This document shows, piece after piece, positions 5,515-11,654 of a stretch of DNA of 11,654 nucleotides (position 1 is the first letter of the stretch; each line of letters starts with the position of its first letter). Source of the DNA: an uncultured Moraxella sp. (GTDB taxonomy: Bacteria; Pseudomonadota; Gammaproteobacteria; Pseudomonadales; Moraxellaceae); the NCBI GenBank assembly GCA_943908405.1, contig CALTTE010000058.1, forward strand, positions 1 through 11,654. Direction: 5' to 3'. The notes under the pieces are model-generated. The model did not search any database. It saw only the letters and a program-made list of their open reading frames with translations, and was not told where the DNA came from. Both the position numbers and the translations under genes were made by a program.

Positions 5515-7350
5515 ATGTGCGGTATCGTAGGGGCAATTTGCAGTACAATGAATGTGGTGGATTTTTTGACCGATGGGCTAAAACGGCTGGAATACCGTGG
5601 CTATGATTCCTCAGGCATTGCCGTGCAGACCACTGATGGCATTCGCCGTATTCGCCGAGTGGGGCGTGTGGCACTGATGGCGGCGGCGGCCAAACAAAAA
5701 CAGCTCACAGGACAAACAGGCATTGGACATACCCGCTGGGCAACCCACGGTGGGGTAACCGAGCCAAACGCCCACCCCCATATCTCTGATGGGCTGATAT
5801 CGGTGGTGCATAATGGCATTATTGAAAATTTTGAAAGCGAGCGTCATCGCTTGCAAGGCTTGGGTTATCGCTTTGAATCGCAAACCGATACCGAGGTTAT
5901 TGCCCACGCTATTCACGCCCAATACAAAAAAACCAACAATCTTTTGGTGGCCACACAAAAGGCTTGTGAGCATTTTTCAGGGGCATACGCCATCGCCGTA
6001 ATGGCGAGCGACTTACCCAATCAAATGGTGGTGGTGCGTATGGGCTGTCCATTGCTGATTGGCTTAGATGAGGGTAATTGCTTTGTGGCGTCTGATGTGT
6101 CGGCGGTGGTGGCATTTACAAGAAACGTGCTGTATTTAGAAGATGGCGATATGGCATTATTAACCCAAGATGGCGTAGAGGCTTTATTTGACAAAAACGG
6201 TAAGCCAGTCAAGCGAGCACTCAAAACATCCAATGTATCGCTTGCCTCGCTTGAGCTTGGGGTGTATAACCACTTTATGCAAAAAGAGATTTTTGAGCAA
6301 CCTGTGGCAATTAGCGACACCGCCGAGGTGTTTTTGGCGGATTGTTTTGCTGCTGAAATTTTTGGGGAGAATGCCAAAGGGGTTTTTGAAAATATCAATA
6401 GCATTAAAATTTTGGCGTGCGGTACGTCCTTTTATGCAGGATTGACCGCCAAATATTGGCTTGAAACCATCGCCAAAATCCGCTGTGATGTTGAGATTGC
6501 CAGTGAATACCGTTATCGGGCGGTGCTTGCCGACCCAAACGAGCTTATTGTTACCATCTCACAATCAGGTGAGACGCTAGACACGATGGAGGCATTAAAA
6601 TACGCCAAAGCCCAAGGACATCGCTACAGTTTGTCTATTTGTAACGTAATGGAGTCTGCTCTGCCTCGTGCCTCCGATTTGGTCTTTTATACCCGTGCAG
6701 GGGCGGAGATTGGCGTGGCGTCTACCAAGGCATTTACCACCCAGCTTGTGGCATTGTTTGGGCTTGCGGTGTCGCTTGGCAAAATCAAAGGCTTGGTCGA
6801 TGATGATACACTGATGAGGTTTGCCCAAGATTTGCGAGCCTTGCCAAGTGTGATTCATCAAGCACTCAACCTAGAGCCACAAATCATCACTTGGGCAAAT
6901 CGCTTTGTTGATAAGCCAAGTGGACTGTTTTTGGGGCGAGGCATTCATTACCCCATTGCGATGGAGGGGGCATTAAAATTAAAAGAACTCACCTACATCC
7001 ACGCCGAAAGCTACCCAGCAGGCGAGCTAAAGCACGGGCCTTTGGCACTCGTTGATAGCAATATGCCTGTGGTGGTGATTGCCCCCAACGATGCTTTGCT
7101 TGACAAAATCAAAGCCAATATGCAAGAGGTGGCGGCCAGAGGCGGTGAGCTGTTTGTTTTTGCTGATACCGACAGCGACTTTGCCGATGATGAGCGGGTA
7201 CATATTATCCGCACGCCAAGCCATCTGGGCGTATTATCGCCGATTGTCCATACCATTCCTGTACAGCTACTCGCCTATCACGTGGCACTAGCCAAAGGTA
7301 CGGACGTGGACAAGCCAAGAAATTTGGCAAAATCGGTAACGGTAGAATAA
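5515..7350 (+). CDS. glmS: Glutamine--fructose-6-phosphate aminotransferase (isomerizing)
   Basis: GlmS makes glucosamine-6-phosphate from fructose-6-phosphate and glutamine, the first committed step to UDP-GlcNAc for peptidoglycan and lipooligosaccharide. The 611-residue length is normal. The N-terminal glutaminase domain begins MCGIVGA, so Cys2 becomes the nucleophile after Met removal; HTRWATHG (72-79) and the HNGIIENF block follow. Two SIS sugar-isomerase domains contain CGTSFYAG (302-309), SQSGETLDT (349-357), STKAFTTQ (403-410) and the catalytic ESYPAGELKHGPL (498-510). The C-terminus NLAKSVTVE supplies the fructose-phosphate-binding lysine (K606). A good ribosome site AAGGAAA precedes ATG 5515. 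The gene appears intact and monocistronic. No glmS ribozyme core is evident in the leader. Confidence 0.97.
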   Translation: MCGIVGAICSTMNVVDFLTDGLKRLEYRGYDSSGIAVQTTDGIRRIRRVGRVALMAAAAKQKQLTGQTGIGHTRWATHGGVTEPNAHPHISDGLISVVHNGIIENFESERHRLQGLGYRFESQTDTEVIAHAIHAQYKKTNNLLVATQKACEHFSGAYAIAVMASDLPNQMVVVRMGCPLLIGLDEGNCFVASDVSAVVAFTRNVLYLEDGDMALLTQDGVEALFDKNGKPVKRALKTSNVSLASLELGVYNHFMQKEIFEQPVAISDTAEVFLADCFAAEIFGENAKGVFENINSIKILACGTSFYAGLTAKYWLETIAKIRCDVEIASEYRYRAVLADPNELIVTISQSGETLDTMEALKYAKAQGHRYSLSICNVMESALPRASDLVFYTRAGAEIGVASTKAFTTQLVALFGLAVSLGKIKGLVDDDTLMRFAQDLRALPSVIHQALNLEPQIITWANRFVDKPSGLFLGRGIHYPIAMEGALKLKELTYIHAESYPAGELKHGPLALVDSNMPVVVIAPNDALLDKIKANMQEVAARGGELFVFADTDSDFADDERVHIIRTPSHLGVLSPIVHTIPVQLLAYHVALAKGTDVDKPRNLAKSVTVE

Positions 7351-7365
7351 GGTTTAATGGTAGCA

Positions 7366-7399
7366 CAAACACCGCTATAAGACCAATAAGTGGTGTTTG
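7366..7399. terminator. Hairpin after glmS, possible terminator without a T run
   Basis: CAAACACCGCT (7366-7376) pairs with AGTGGTGTTTG (7389-7399) over 11 bp including one G-U pair, around a 12-nt loop. It lies 15 bp after the glmS stop, where a terminator would be expected. No T tract follows on either strand, so termination is not assured; it may instead stabilise the glmS mRNA 3' end. Confidence 0.35.
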
Positions 7400-7665
7400 A
7401 TAAGCAAAACAATTACAGTTCAGTTAATTTAACCAACCAAGACAATCATTGCCCAAAAGAAATTGCCAAAAAACGCCTATGCGGTCTGATTGGTGCATTG
7501 CTGTACACCGTAAAATTCAATCAATCAAATTTAATCAATCAAACCTTAGAGCAATACCGATAAGCAGAGCAACAAACCAAAGAACAATTAGCGTTAGTAC
7601 AACGACAAGTTGAACAATTTTAGCAAGTGATGAACGCATTAACGCCTACAATACCTAAATGCTAG
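7390..7665 (+). pseudogene. Decayed reading frame with in-frame stop codons, unknown family
   Basis: One frame reads sensibly from 7390 to 7665 except for TAA at 7561-7563 and TAG at 7621-7623. The peptide between them is AEQQTKEQLALVQRQVEQF, a strongly amphipathic, Gln-rich coiled coil, and the following stretch reads QVMNALTPTIPKC before a final TAG. Upstream the frame gives KEIAKKRLCGLIGALLYTVK. Both internal stops would revert to Gln codons (CAA, CAG) by a single T-to-C change, consistent with decay by C-to-T mutation. No good start is visible. I cannot name the family; chance coding-like sequence in an AT-rich gap remains possible. Confidence 0.4.
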
Positions 7666-7696
7666 TGGGTAAAAAAATGTAATTTGAATAGGACGA

Positions 7697-7723
7697 TTTT
7701 AAAGCAGTGTTTTTAAAGCAGTG
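7697..7723. repeat. Short tandem duplication of 14-bp period
   Basis: TTTTAAAGCAGTG occurs at 7697-7709 and again at 7711-7723 in the gap before the toxin-antitoxin promoter. Apart from this and the remnant at 7390-7665, I see nothing recognisable between 7400 and 7787. Confidence 0.6.
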
Positions 7724-7787
7724 TTTAGAATAAAAAACAAGTTTGAGTAATTAGAATGCTTAAAACATCTTAATTTGTGGTTTTGGA

Positions 7788-7819
7788 TTGATTTTGCCCT
7801 AAAAATGCATTACAATGCA
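7788..7819 (+). promoter_or_regulatory. Promoter and overlapping operator of the toxin-antitoxin operon
   Basis: TTGATT (7788-7793) and TACAAT (7811-7816) are separated by 17 bp. The -10 is embedded in the inverted repeat TGCATT-AC-AATGCA (7806-7819). A related TGCAATG half-site lies at 7832-7838. An operator over the -10 is typical for ribbon-helix-helix antitoxins of the RelB/DinJ group, which repress their own operon together with the toxin. Confidence 0.68.
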
Positions 7820-7850
7820 AATAAATTTATGTGCAATGTGAGCCTAAACT

Positions 7851-8138
7851 ATGACAACTTCAAATCTAAATATCCGCATTGACGACGATTTAAAGCACCA
7901 AGCAAAGATAATTTTGGATGGCTATGGCATCTCACCTAGCCAAGCGGTCAAAATGCTGTTTTTGGAGCTTGTAGCCACTCGTAAATTTCCCTTAAGTCTA
8001 AGCTATCAAGCCGACTATGAGCCAAACGCAAAAACAATCTTGGCTATGCGTGAATTAGACAATGGCGGTGGTACATCGTATGCCAATCTTGATGAGTTTT
8101 TGGCGGAGCATGGCAATGCTACAAATCAAGACAAGTAA
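7851..8138 (+). CDS. dinJ: RelB/DinJ-family antitoxin
   Basis: The 95-residue protein has the N-terminal ribbon-helix-helix of RelB/DinJ antitoxins: a beta strand NLNIRIDDDL (5-14), helix one, the turn GISPSQAV (26-33) and helix two with LFLELVATRKFP. The acidic C-terminal part (about 55-95) should wrap around and neutralise the toxin encoded next. As a dimer it should bind the inverted repeat at 7806-7819. Its 3' end overlaps the toxin gene by 23 bases, giving coupled translation with antitoxin first. The ribosome site is weak (GTGAG about 8 bp before the ATG). Confidence 0.9.
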   Translation: MTTSNLNIRIDDDLKHQAKIILDGYGISPSQAVKMLFLELVATRKFPLSLSYQADYEPNAKTILAMRELDNGGGTSYANLDEFLAEHGNATNQDK

Positions 8139-8373
8139 AGACTTTGACCGTGATATTCGCAAAGTTAAGCTAACGACAAACTTGGTGGAAGTTTTGGCTT
8201 GTCTAAGCCGTAAAGAGATTTTGCCAGTAAAATACAAAGACCATGCACGAACTGGCAATTGGAATGGTTGGCGTGATTGCCATATTGCAAATGATTTGGT
8301 TTTGATTTACAAAATTGATGGCGAAACCTTACATTTGGCTCGCCTAAATTCACATTCAGAAGTTTTTGGCTAA
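8116..8373 (+). CDS. yafQ: YafQ-family mRNA interferase toxin
   Basis: The 85-residue product is a RelE-superfamily endoribonuclease that would cut mRNA in the ribosome A site when freed from its antitoxin. It aligns with E. coli YafQ at a constant offset of seven residues: YKDH (H43), GNWNGWRDCH (D54, H56), D60 in NDLVLIYK, and SHSEVFG at the C-terminus (H80, F84). These match YafQ H50, D61, H63, D67, H87 and F91, so the catalytic set is intact and the toxin is likely active. ATG 8116 is chosen because GGAG (8105-8108) lies 7 bp upstream; ATG 8110 would add two residues but sits too close to it. A terminator follows at 8391. Confidence 0.93.
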   Translation: MLQIKTSKDFDRDIRKVKLTTNLVEVLACLSRKEILPVKYKDHARTGNWNGWRDCHIANDLVLIYKIDGETLHLARLNSHSEVFG

Positions 8374-8374
8374 C

Positions 8375-8611
8375 TTACCGCCCAAATCCAAAGCCCTTGC
8401 GATTGTCTAGGGCTTTTTGTTGTTCTGCAATAAGCTCATTAGCCTGCCATTCTCGCTGTTTAATTTGCTGTTCTGTGTCGTCAATCTGTTTATTAGCCCC
8501 TGTAATTGTTCGTTCTGCAAGGTCAAGAACTGATGGCTGTAATTGCGTTATCTGCTCGCTTTGCTTGATTGTCGTTGTTTGTAAGTTGTTTAGGTAGATT
8601 AAACCAAACAT
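8375..8611 (-). CDS. Small coiled-coil protein of unknown function, possibly a gene fragment
   Basis: The 78-residue ORF begins MFGLIYLNNLQTTTIK and is then strongly hydrophilic, with heptad-like Gln, Glu, Leu and Ile spacing (residues about 11-68), ending LDNRKGFGFGR. This looks like a short membrane-proximal segment followed by a coiled coil, a layout seen in phage lysis-accessory proteins, but I recognise no specific family. It ends 1 bp from the toxin stop on the opposite strand. An AGG ahead of the ATG lies in the loop of a hairpin (AAGATA 8613-8618, TATCTT 8625-8630). An in-frame stop just upstream leaves almost no hydrophobic N-terminus, so it may be the remnant of a longer gene. A partly overlapping frame upstream (to 8738) has a hydrophobic start and could be its other half after a frameshift. 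Confidence 0.38.
   Translation of the reverse strand: MFGLIYLNNLQTTTIKQSEQITQLQPSVLDLAERTITGANKQIDDTEQQIKQREWQANELIAEQQKALDNRKGFGFGR
8391..8418 (+). terminator. Rho-independent terminator of the toxin-antitoxin operon
   Basis: AAGCCCT (8391-8397) and AGGGCTT (8409-8415) form a perfect stem with an 11-nt loop, followed by T residues through 8418. It lies 17 bp after the toxin stop. It also falls inside the last codons of the convergent ORF at 8375-8611. Confidence 0.78.
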
Positions 8612-8630
8612 TAAGATAACCTGCTATCTT

Positions 8631-8671
8631 GATTGATGGCTCGATTGACGGCTTGGTTAAATTGATGGCTT
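8631..8671. repeat. Three degenerate 12-bp repeats
   Basis: GATTGATGGCTC (8631-8642), GATTGACGGCTT (8643-8654) and AATTGATGGCTT (8660-8671) are near-identical copies just upstream of the small minus-strand ORF. They may be a repressor-binding array or slippage products. Confidence 0.5.
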
Positions 8672-8736
8672 GACTAAAAACCCTACAAATAGCAACGCTC
8701 AAGCCAATATAAAACCCCCAAAAGCCAAAACACGCC

Positions 8737-8768
8737 AAAAAAGCACCGCAACGGGTGCTTTTTTTTTG
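8737..8768 (-). terminator. Bidirectional rho-independent terminator after tpsB
   Basis: AAAAAAGCACC (8737-8747) and GGTGCTTTTTT (8754-8764) form an 11-bp stem around a 6-nt loop, with T runs on both strands (to 8767 on the plus strand). On the minus strand it lies about 60 bp past the TpsB stop and should end the exoprotein-tpsB transcript. In the plus direction it would block readthrough into the secretion locus. Confidence 0.85.
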
Positions 8769-8821
8769 CTGTTTTATTGTATCAAAATTGATATTACCTT
8801 AAATTTATTTTGGGTTTAAGG

Positions 8822-10423
8822 TTAAAAGCGGGTGCCAATTTGTAACCAAGTCATCGGCGAGGTGCTGGCGGTGTTGTTGGTATTGCCATCGCGGTTGCCC
8901 CGCCACGCCACTTTGGCTTGAGCAGAAAGCGTTTTGTAATTGGCATAAATACCAATACCGCCACCGTGCAGATTAAGATTATTATCGCCAGTAAGATAGG
9001 GGTTTTGACGCAATTTGGCTTTGCCGACGTCATAAAATCCGCCAACGCTCAGATAAGGACTAAAGGCATAGCGAGCTTCTATTTTGCCAATAACGGCACT
9101 GTCAGCAGAGAAGTCATTGCTGTGGTAGGCAGAGACACCACTACTACCGCCTAGGCTTATTTGTTCTGATGCGTCCAGATTTTTGTTGGTCCATTGACCA
9201 TTTAATGCTGTCATTATGCTTAATTTTTGTCCAACAAACTGGGTATGTGAGATGTCCGCCGATGTCTTAAAATAAGTGCCTTGTGTTTTGGCGGATAAGC
9301 GGTCTAGGGCTTTGGCATCATCGCTATTGATGGCAAGATTGCCAAGCGTGCCAGTCAGGGCATAAGACAGCGAGCCTGAACCATTGAATAGCTTGGTCGG
9401 TGATGTGCCATTGATGGTTGTGCTTAGTGATTTGATGGTTTTGTTGGTATTGGTACTGGTCGCTGCGATGGTGTCGCTTAGGTTTTTGTTATCAGCACTG
9501 ATGGCAAGCCAAATGGGGCTGTCGCTACTGCTTTTGATAGGATAGCGAATGCCGATATTGGCGGTTTGGGCGGTGCCTTTGGCGTTTAGGTCTTTAAAGC
9601 TACCACCCAGCTCATAGCGAGTATGCCCAAGCCCTGCGGTGATACGCATACCGTGCTGTCCTGTGGGTACTTTGATGTCGGCTTTGGCGTGATGTACACC
9701 TTTGAAGCTGGTCATCGCTTGAATTGACAGCTCATCGCCTAGCCCCATTGGGCTATTGATGGTGGCATTGGCATTCACTCGCACCTGCCCTGTGCTGGCA
9801 CTGCCATAATTGTCTACTTGCACCGCTCCTGTCAATCTGGGGCTGGCGGTCAAGGTGGTAACCAGTGCGGTATTGGTGCCATCGGTGCTGATGGACTGCT
9901 GTACTTCGCCCACCCCTGATAACTGCTTTAGTAACGCGGTCGCCTTGTCGCTGTTTTGTTGCGATAAGGTCGTGCCTGTCTTGATGTGGCTGTGTAGTAG
10001 GCGTTGGACGGTGTTGTTATTAACCAGCGAGTGGTTGTGCAAGGCGATGGTATCAATCGTCCCCTCAATCACCTGTAGCACCACCACGCCACCATCTATC
10101 GTCTGTGGTGGCACGATGACCGATACCAGAGGATACCCCACACTTTGGTAATAGCTCTCAATCTGCCGTGCCAAATCGTGCAAACCATCTAGCGTGGTGG
10201 TGCCAACATAGCTATCCAATAAAGGCTGTAAGGTGGCAGTACCAACCGAACGGTTGCCTTGTAGCACAACCGACGATACCGTGATGGGCGTTGTATCAGT
10301 ACTCGGCGTGTCGCTGGTGGGTGATAAGGTCTCAATATCACGCACTAGGGTGCTGGCGGTGGGTTGGGCGTGGGCTTGTATCATTAACGCCCCCACAGCA
10401 ATACAAATAAGTGACTTTTTCAT
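8822..10423 (-). CDS. TpsB outer-membrane transporter of a two-partner secretion system (ShlB/FhaC/HecB family)
   Basis: The 533-residue protein is an Omp85-superfamily beta-barrel that exports its partner exoprotein across the outer membrane. It has an Sec signal peptide (MKKSLICIAVGALMIQAHA), a Thr/Ser/Pro-rich linker (20-46), one recognisable POTRA domain (about 47-121, with VVLQGNRSV, GYPLVSVIVPPQ and VIEG), a second POTRA-like stretch to about 195, then a barrel ending in terminal Phe. The conserved L6-loop motif, usually VRGY or VRAY after Leu-Gly-Gly, reads VSAY (430-433), so its Arg is replaced by Ser431. ATG 10423 is chosen because GGAG (10430-10433) lies 6 bp upstream and gives a clean signal peptide; an in-frame TTG at 10435 is not supported. 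The exoprotein stop lies 17 bp upstream, so the two are cotranscribed. GC is clearly higher than in that gene. Confidence 0.92.
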   Translation of the reverse strand: MKKSLICIAVGALMIQAHAQPTASTLVRDIETLSPTSDTPSTDTTPITVSSVVLQGNRSVGTATLQPLLDSYVGTTTLDGLHDLARQIESYYQSVGYPLVSVIVPPQTIDGGVVVLQVIEGTIDTIALHNHSLVNNNTVQRLLHSHIKTGTTLSQQNSDKATALLKQLSGVGEVQQSISTDGTNTALVTTLTASPRLTGAVQVDNYGSASTGQVRVNANATINSPMGLGDELSIQAMTSFKGVHHAKADIKVPTGQHGMRITAGLGHTRYELGGSFKDLNAKGTAQTANIGIRYPIKSSSDSPIWLAISADNKNLSDTIAATSTNTNKTIKSLSTTINGTSPTKLFNGSGSLSYALTGTLGNLAINSDDAKALDRLSAKTQGTYFKTSADISHTQFVGQKLSIMTALNGQWTNKNLDASEQISLGGSSGVSAYHSNDFSADSAVIGKIEARYAFSPYLSVGGFYDVGKAKLRQNPYLTGDNNLNLHGGGIGIYANYKTLSAQAKVAWRGNRDGNTNNTASTSPMTWLQIGTRF

Positions 10424-10440
10424 CAAATTCTCCAAAAATA

Positions 10441-11654
10441 TTAATGTATAGTTTTTGTATATAATTCATACTTCCCAAATAACGGTTTTTTTCTAAAATC
10501 AAAAATTTTTTGACCTCTTAAATCCAAATTTGGATTAGCTTTAAGAATTGCCAATTGTGTCAGATAAATTACCTTATCTTGATGGTCAGCATTTTTGAGA
10601 AAGTCGTTCAGTTCTATTTGCTCTTTTTTATATGTATTTATCACTTCTAAAGCAGCAGATACTGTTTCTATTCTCTCTAAAGTCTCTTTAAACTTCTTCG
10701 GAGAATTTACTGTTTCTATTAATCGCTTGGCAATAGCTTTGTTTGAATTATTTTTTTGAATTATTTTAGCCATCTTTTCTAGGTAATTGGGGTCATATCT
10801 TCCAGAAAACAAAGCATTAATTTCTTTAGATGTAGCAACTAACTCTTTATGTAATTTTTTGCCATCTTGGTTGATTTGGATTAAATCGTCAAGCAATTCT
10901 TGAGAATCTTGAGATAAAGAGCGCACACTCAAAATCCAATCTTTTACCTTGAGTATATTAAGTCCCAAATCAATACTTCTAGTAAGATTTTGAAGTTCTG
11001 ATAAATTTTTATCAGCGCCAATGAGAGTTGATGCTACTCTAGCTCTTGCAGTTATAGCCTCTCCATTCATATTACGCAAATCAGATTCACTAATGGAATA
11101 TAAATCCCCAACAGTAGTCATACCTATTGCTGTTTGTGCTAATTTTTTTTCTACATTGGTGGGATTTTTTATTTTTTTTAAAAAACTAGTATTATTAGCC
11201 CAAATTGGGTAATCTCCTTTCTCAATAAAATTTAATGTATTCCCTGCCAACATACTATTGTATGTAGCTTTTGATATAATATTCAATCTATCCAACCCAA
11301 ACGTATAGTAGCCAACAGCTAGATTACCAATACTACCTGAAAATACATTATTAACCAATGTGCTAAAATCACTTTCCCTAGGCTCTGGTATGTCTAAATA
11401 TGACTTTTTTATATTTTCATATAAATTAATACTATCTTTATCCTTAGGTTTTGGTGAAATCACTGATACAGGTTTACCAACTGATGGGGGCGTGATAAGT
11501 GGTGGAGAAGTGATAATCACAGGCCTAGCTACAATGGGTTTTGGTTGCACTGGTGATTGCTCCTTTACGGGTGCAATAGATTCTATGGGCTTAGATTGCA
11601 CAGGTTGTGGTTGTACAGGTTGTGGTTGTACAGGTTGTGGTTGTACAGGTTGTG
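10441..11654 (-). CDS. C-terminal part of a large two-partner-secretion exoprotein (TpsA/FHA-like), 5' end outside the window
   Basis: The frame is open from the window edge to TAA at 10441-10443, giving 403 visible residues. They start with PQPVQ pentapeptide repeats and a Pro/Val/Lys-rich linker of about 75 residues. A hydrophilic, mostly helical domain of about 325 residues with no visible Cys follows, ending GKYELYTKTIH. Position immediately before tpsB and the Pro-rich stretch before a C-terminal domain recall filamentous haemagglutinin, where a proline-rich region precedes a C-terminal prodomain; the identification as TpsA rests on this context, since the N-terminal TPS domain is not visible. 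The region is markedly AT-rich compared with tpsB, suggesting separate origin. No immunity gene fits in the 17-bp gap to tpsB. The domain itself matches no toxin or adhesin family I can name. Confidence 0.7.
   Translation of the reverse strand, partial: QPVQPQPVQPQPVQPQPVQSKPIESIAPVKEQSPVQPKPIVARPVIITSPPLITPPSVGKPVSVISPKPKDKDSINLYENIKKSYLDIPEPRESDFSTLVNNVFSGSIGNLAVGYYTFGLDRLNIISKATYNSMLAGNTLNFIEKGDYPIWANNTSFLKKIKNPTNVEKKLAQTAIGMTTVGDLYSISESDLRNMNGEAITARARVASTLIGADKNLSELQNLTRSIDLGLNILKVKDWILSVRSLSQDSQELLDDLIQINQDGKKLHKELVATSKEINALFSGRYDPNYLEKMAKIIQKNNSNKAIAKRLIETVNSPKKFKETLERIETVSAALEVINTYKKEQIELNDFLKNADHQDKVIYLTQLAILKANPNLDLRGQKIFDFRKKPLFGKYELYTKTIH
11596..11654 (-). repeat. 15-bp tandem repeats encoding PQPVQ, running off the window
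   Basis: On the minus strand the unit CCACAACCTGTACAA occurs three times (the outermost lacks one base at the window edge), followed by a fourth copy with one substitution (GTG for GTA). Near-identity of the units contrasts with the diverged repeats elsewhere in the window and points to recent expansion. The array encodes the start of the Pro-rich linker in the exoprotein and continues beyond base 11654. Confidence 0.9.

Noticed and set aside
5601..6404. Several minus-strand open frames inside glmS
   Set aside because: They lie opposite strongly conserved glmS codons, have no ribosome sites and encode no recognisable protein.
9810..10151. Plus-strand 113-codon frame opposite tpsB
   Set aside because: Antisense to conserved POTRA-region codons, with Cys/Val-rich content typical of a shadow frame.
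10433..10435. TTG start of TpsB four codons upstream
   Set aside because: It overlaps the ribosome site; ATG 10423 has a well-spaced GGAG and begins a typical signal peptide.
10424..10440. Immunity gene between exoprotein and tpsB
   Set aside because: Only 17 bp separate the two genes, and no other small minus-strand gene lies beside the exoprotein.
11599..11601. GTG as the start of a 386-residue gene
   Set aside because: The same frame stays open through the PQPVQ repeats to the window edge, so this is an internal valine codon of a larger protein.

Overview
This window most likely comes from a Moraxella-like gammaproteobacterium (Moraxellaceae). That placement is an inference from protein character, the moderate GC content of the housekeeping genes, AT-rich intergenic DNA and a short two-partner-secretion locus; no rRNA or other direct taxonomic marker is present.

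Layout. Bases 1-98 hold the last 31 codons of a fold-type III PLP decarboxylase resembling ornithine decarboxylase. A repeat-rich gap (99-503) follows, with a probable terminator and a perfect palindrome. Next is a tightly coupled three-gene ABC importer operon of the nitrate (NitT/TauT, NrtABD) type at 504-4112: a Tat-exported binding protein, a permease and an ATPase. The ATPase carries an unusual N-terminal extension of about 155 residues built from 15-bp repeats. An arginase-family gene with its own promoter and a strong terminator follows (4175-5125). Then comes a gap holding a nine-unit, 14-bp degenerate repeat array, and the cell-wall precursor gene glmS (5515-7350). The 500-bp gap after glmS contains a decayed reading frame with in-frame stops. 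Then come a complete DinJ-YafQ-type toxin-antitoxin module (7851-8373) with a recognisable promoter/operator, a small convergent coiled-coil ORF, and a bidirectional terminator. On the minus strand, 8822-11654 carries a two-partner secretion locus: the C-terminal 403 codons of a large exoprotein, with a Pro-Gln-Val repeat linker and a very AT-rich helical C-terminal domain, followed 17 bases later by its TpsB outer-membrane transporter.

How the genes may work together. If the arginase-family enzyme acts on arginine, it yields ornithine, the substrate of the decarboxylase at the left edge, giving a putrescine route; the importer operon lies between the two. The exoprotein and TpsB form one transcription unit. 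The toxin-antitoxin module and the flanking gene remnants mark 7.35-8.8 kb as an accessory island between housekeeping glmS and the surface-protein locus. The strongest candidates for something new are the exoprotein C-terminal domain (no immunity gene, two A8 tracts), the repeat-built ATPase extension, and the arginase homologue with altered substrate-binding residues.
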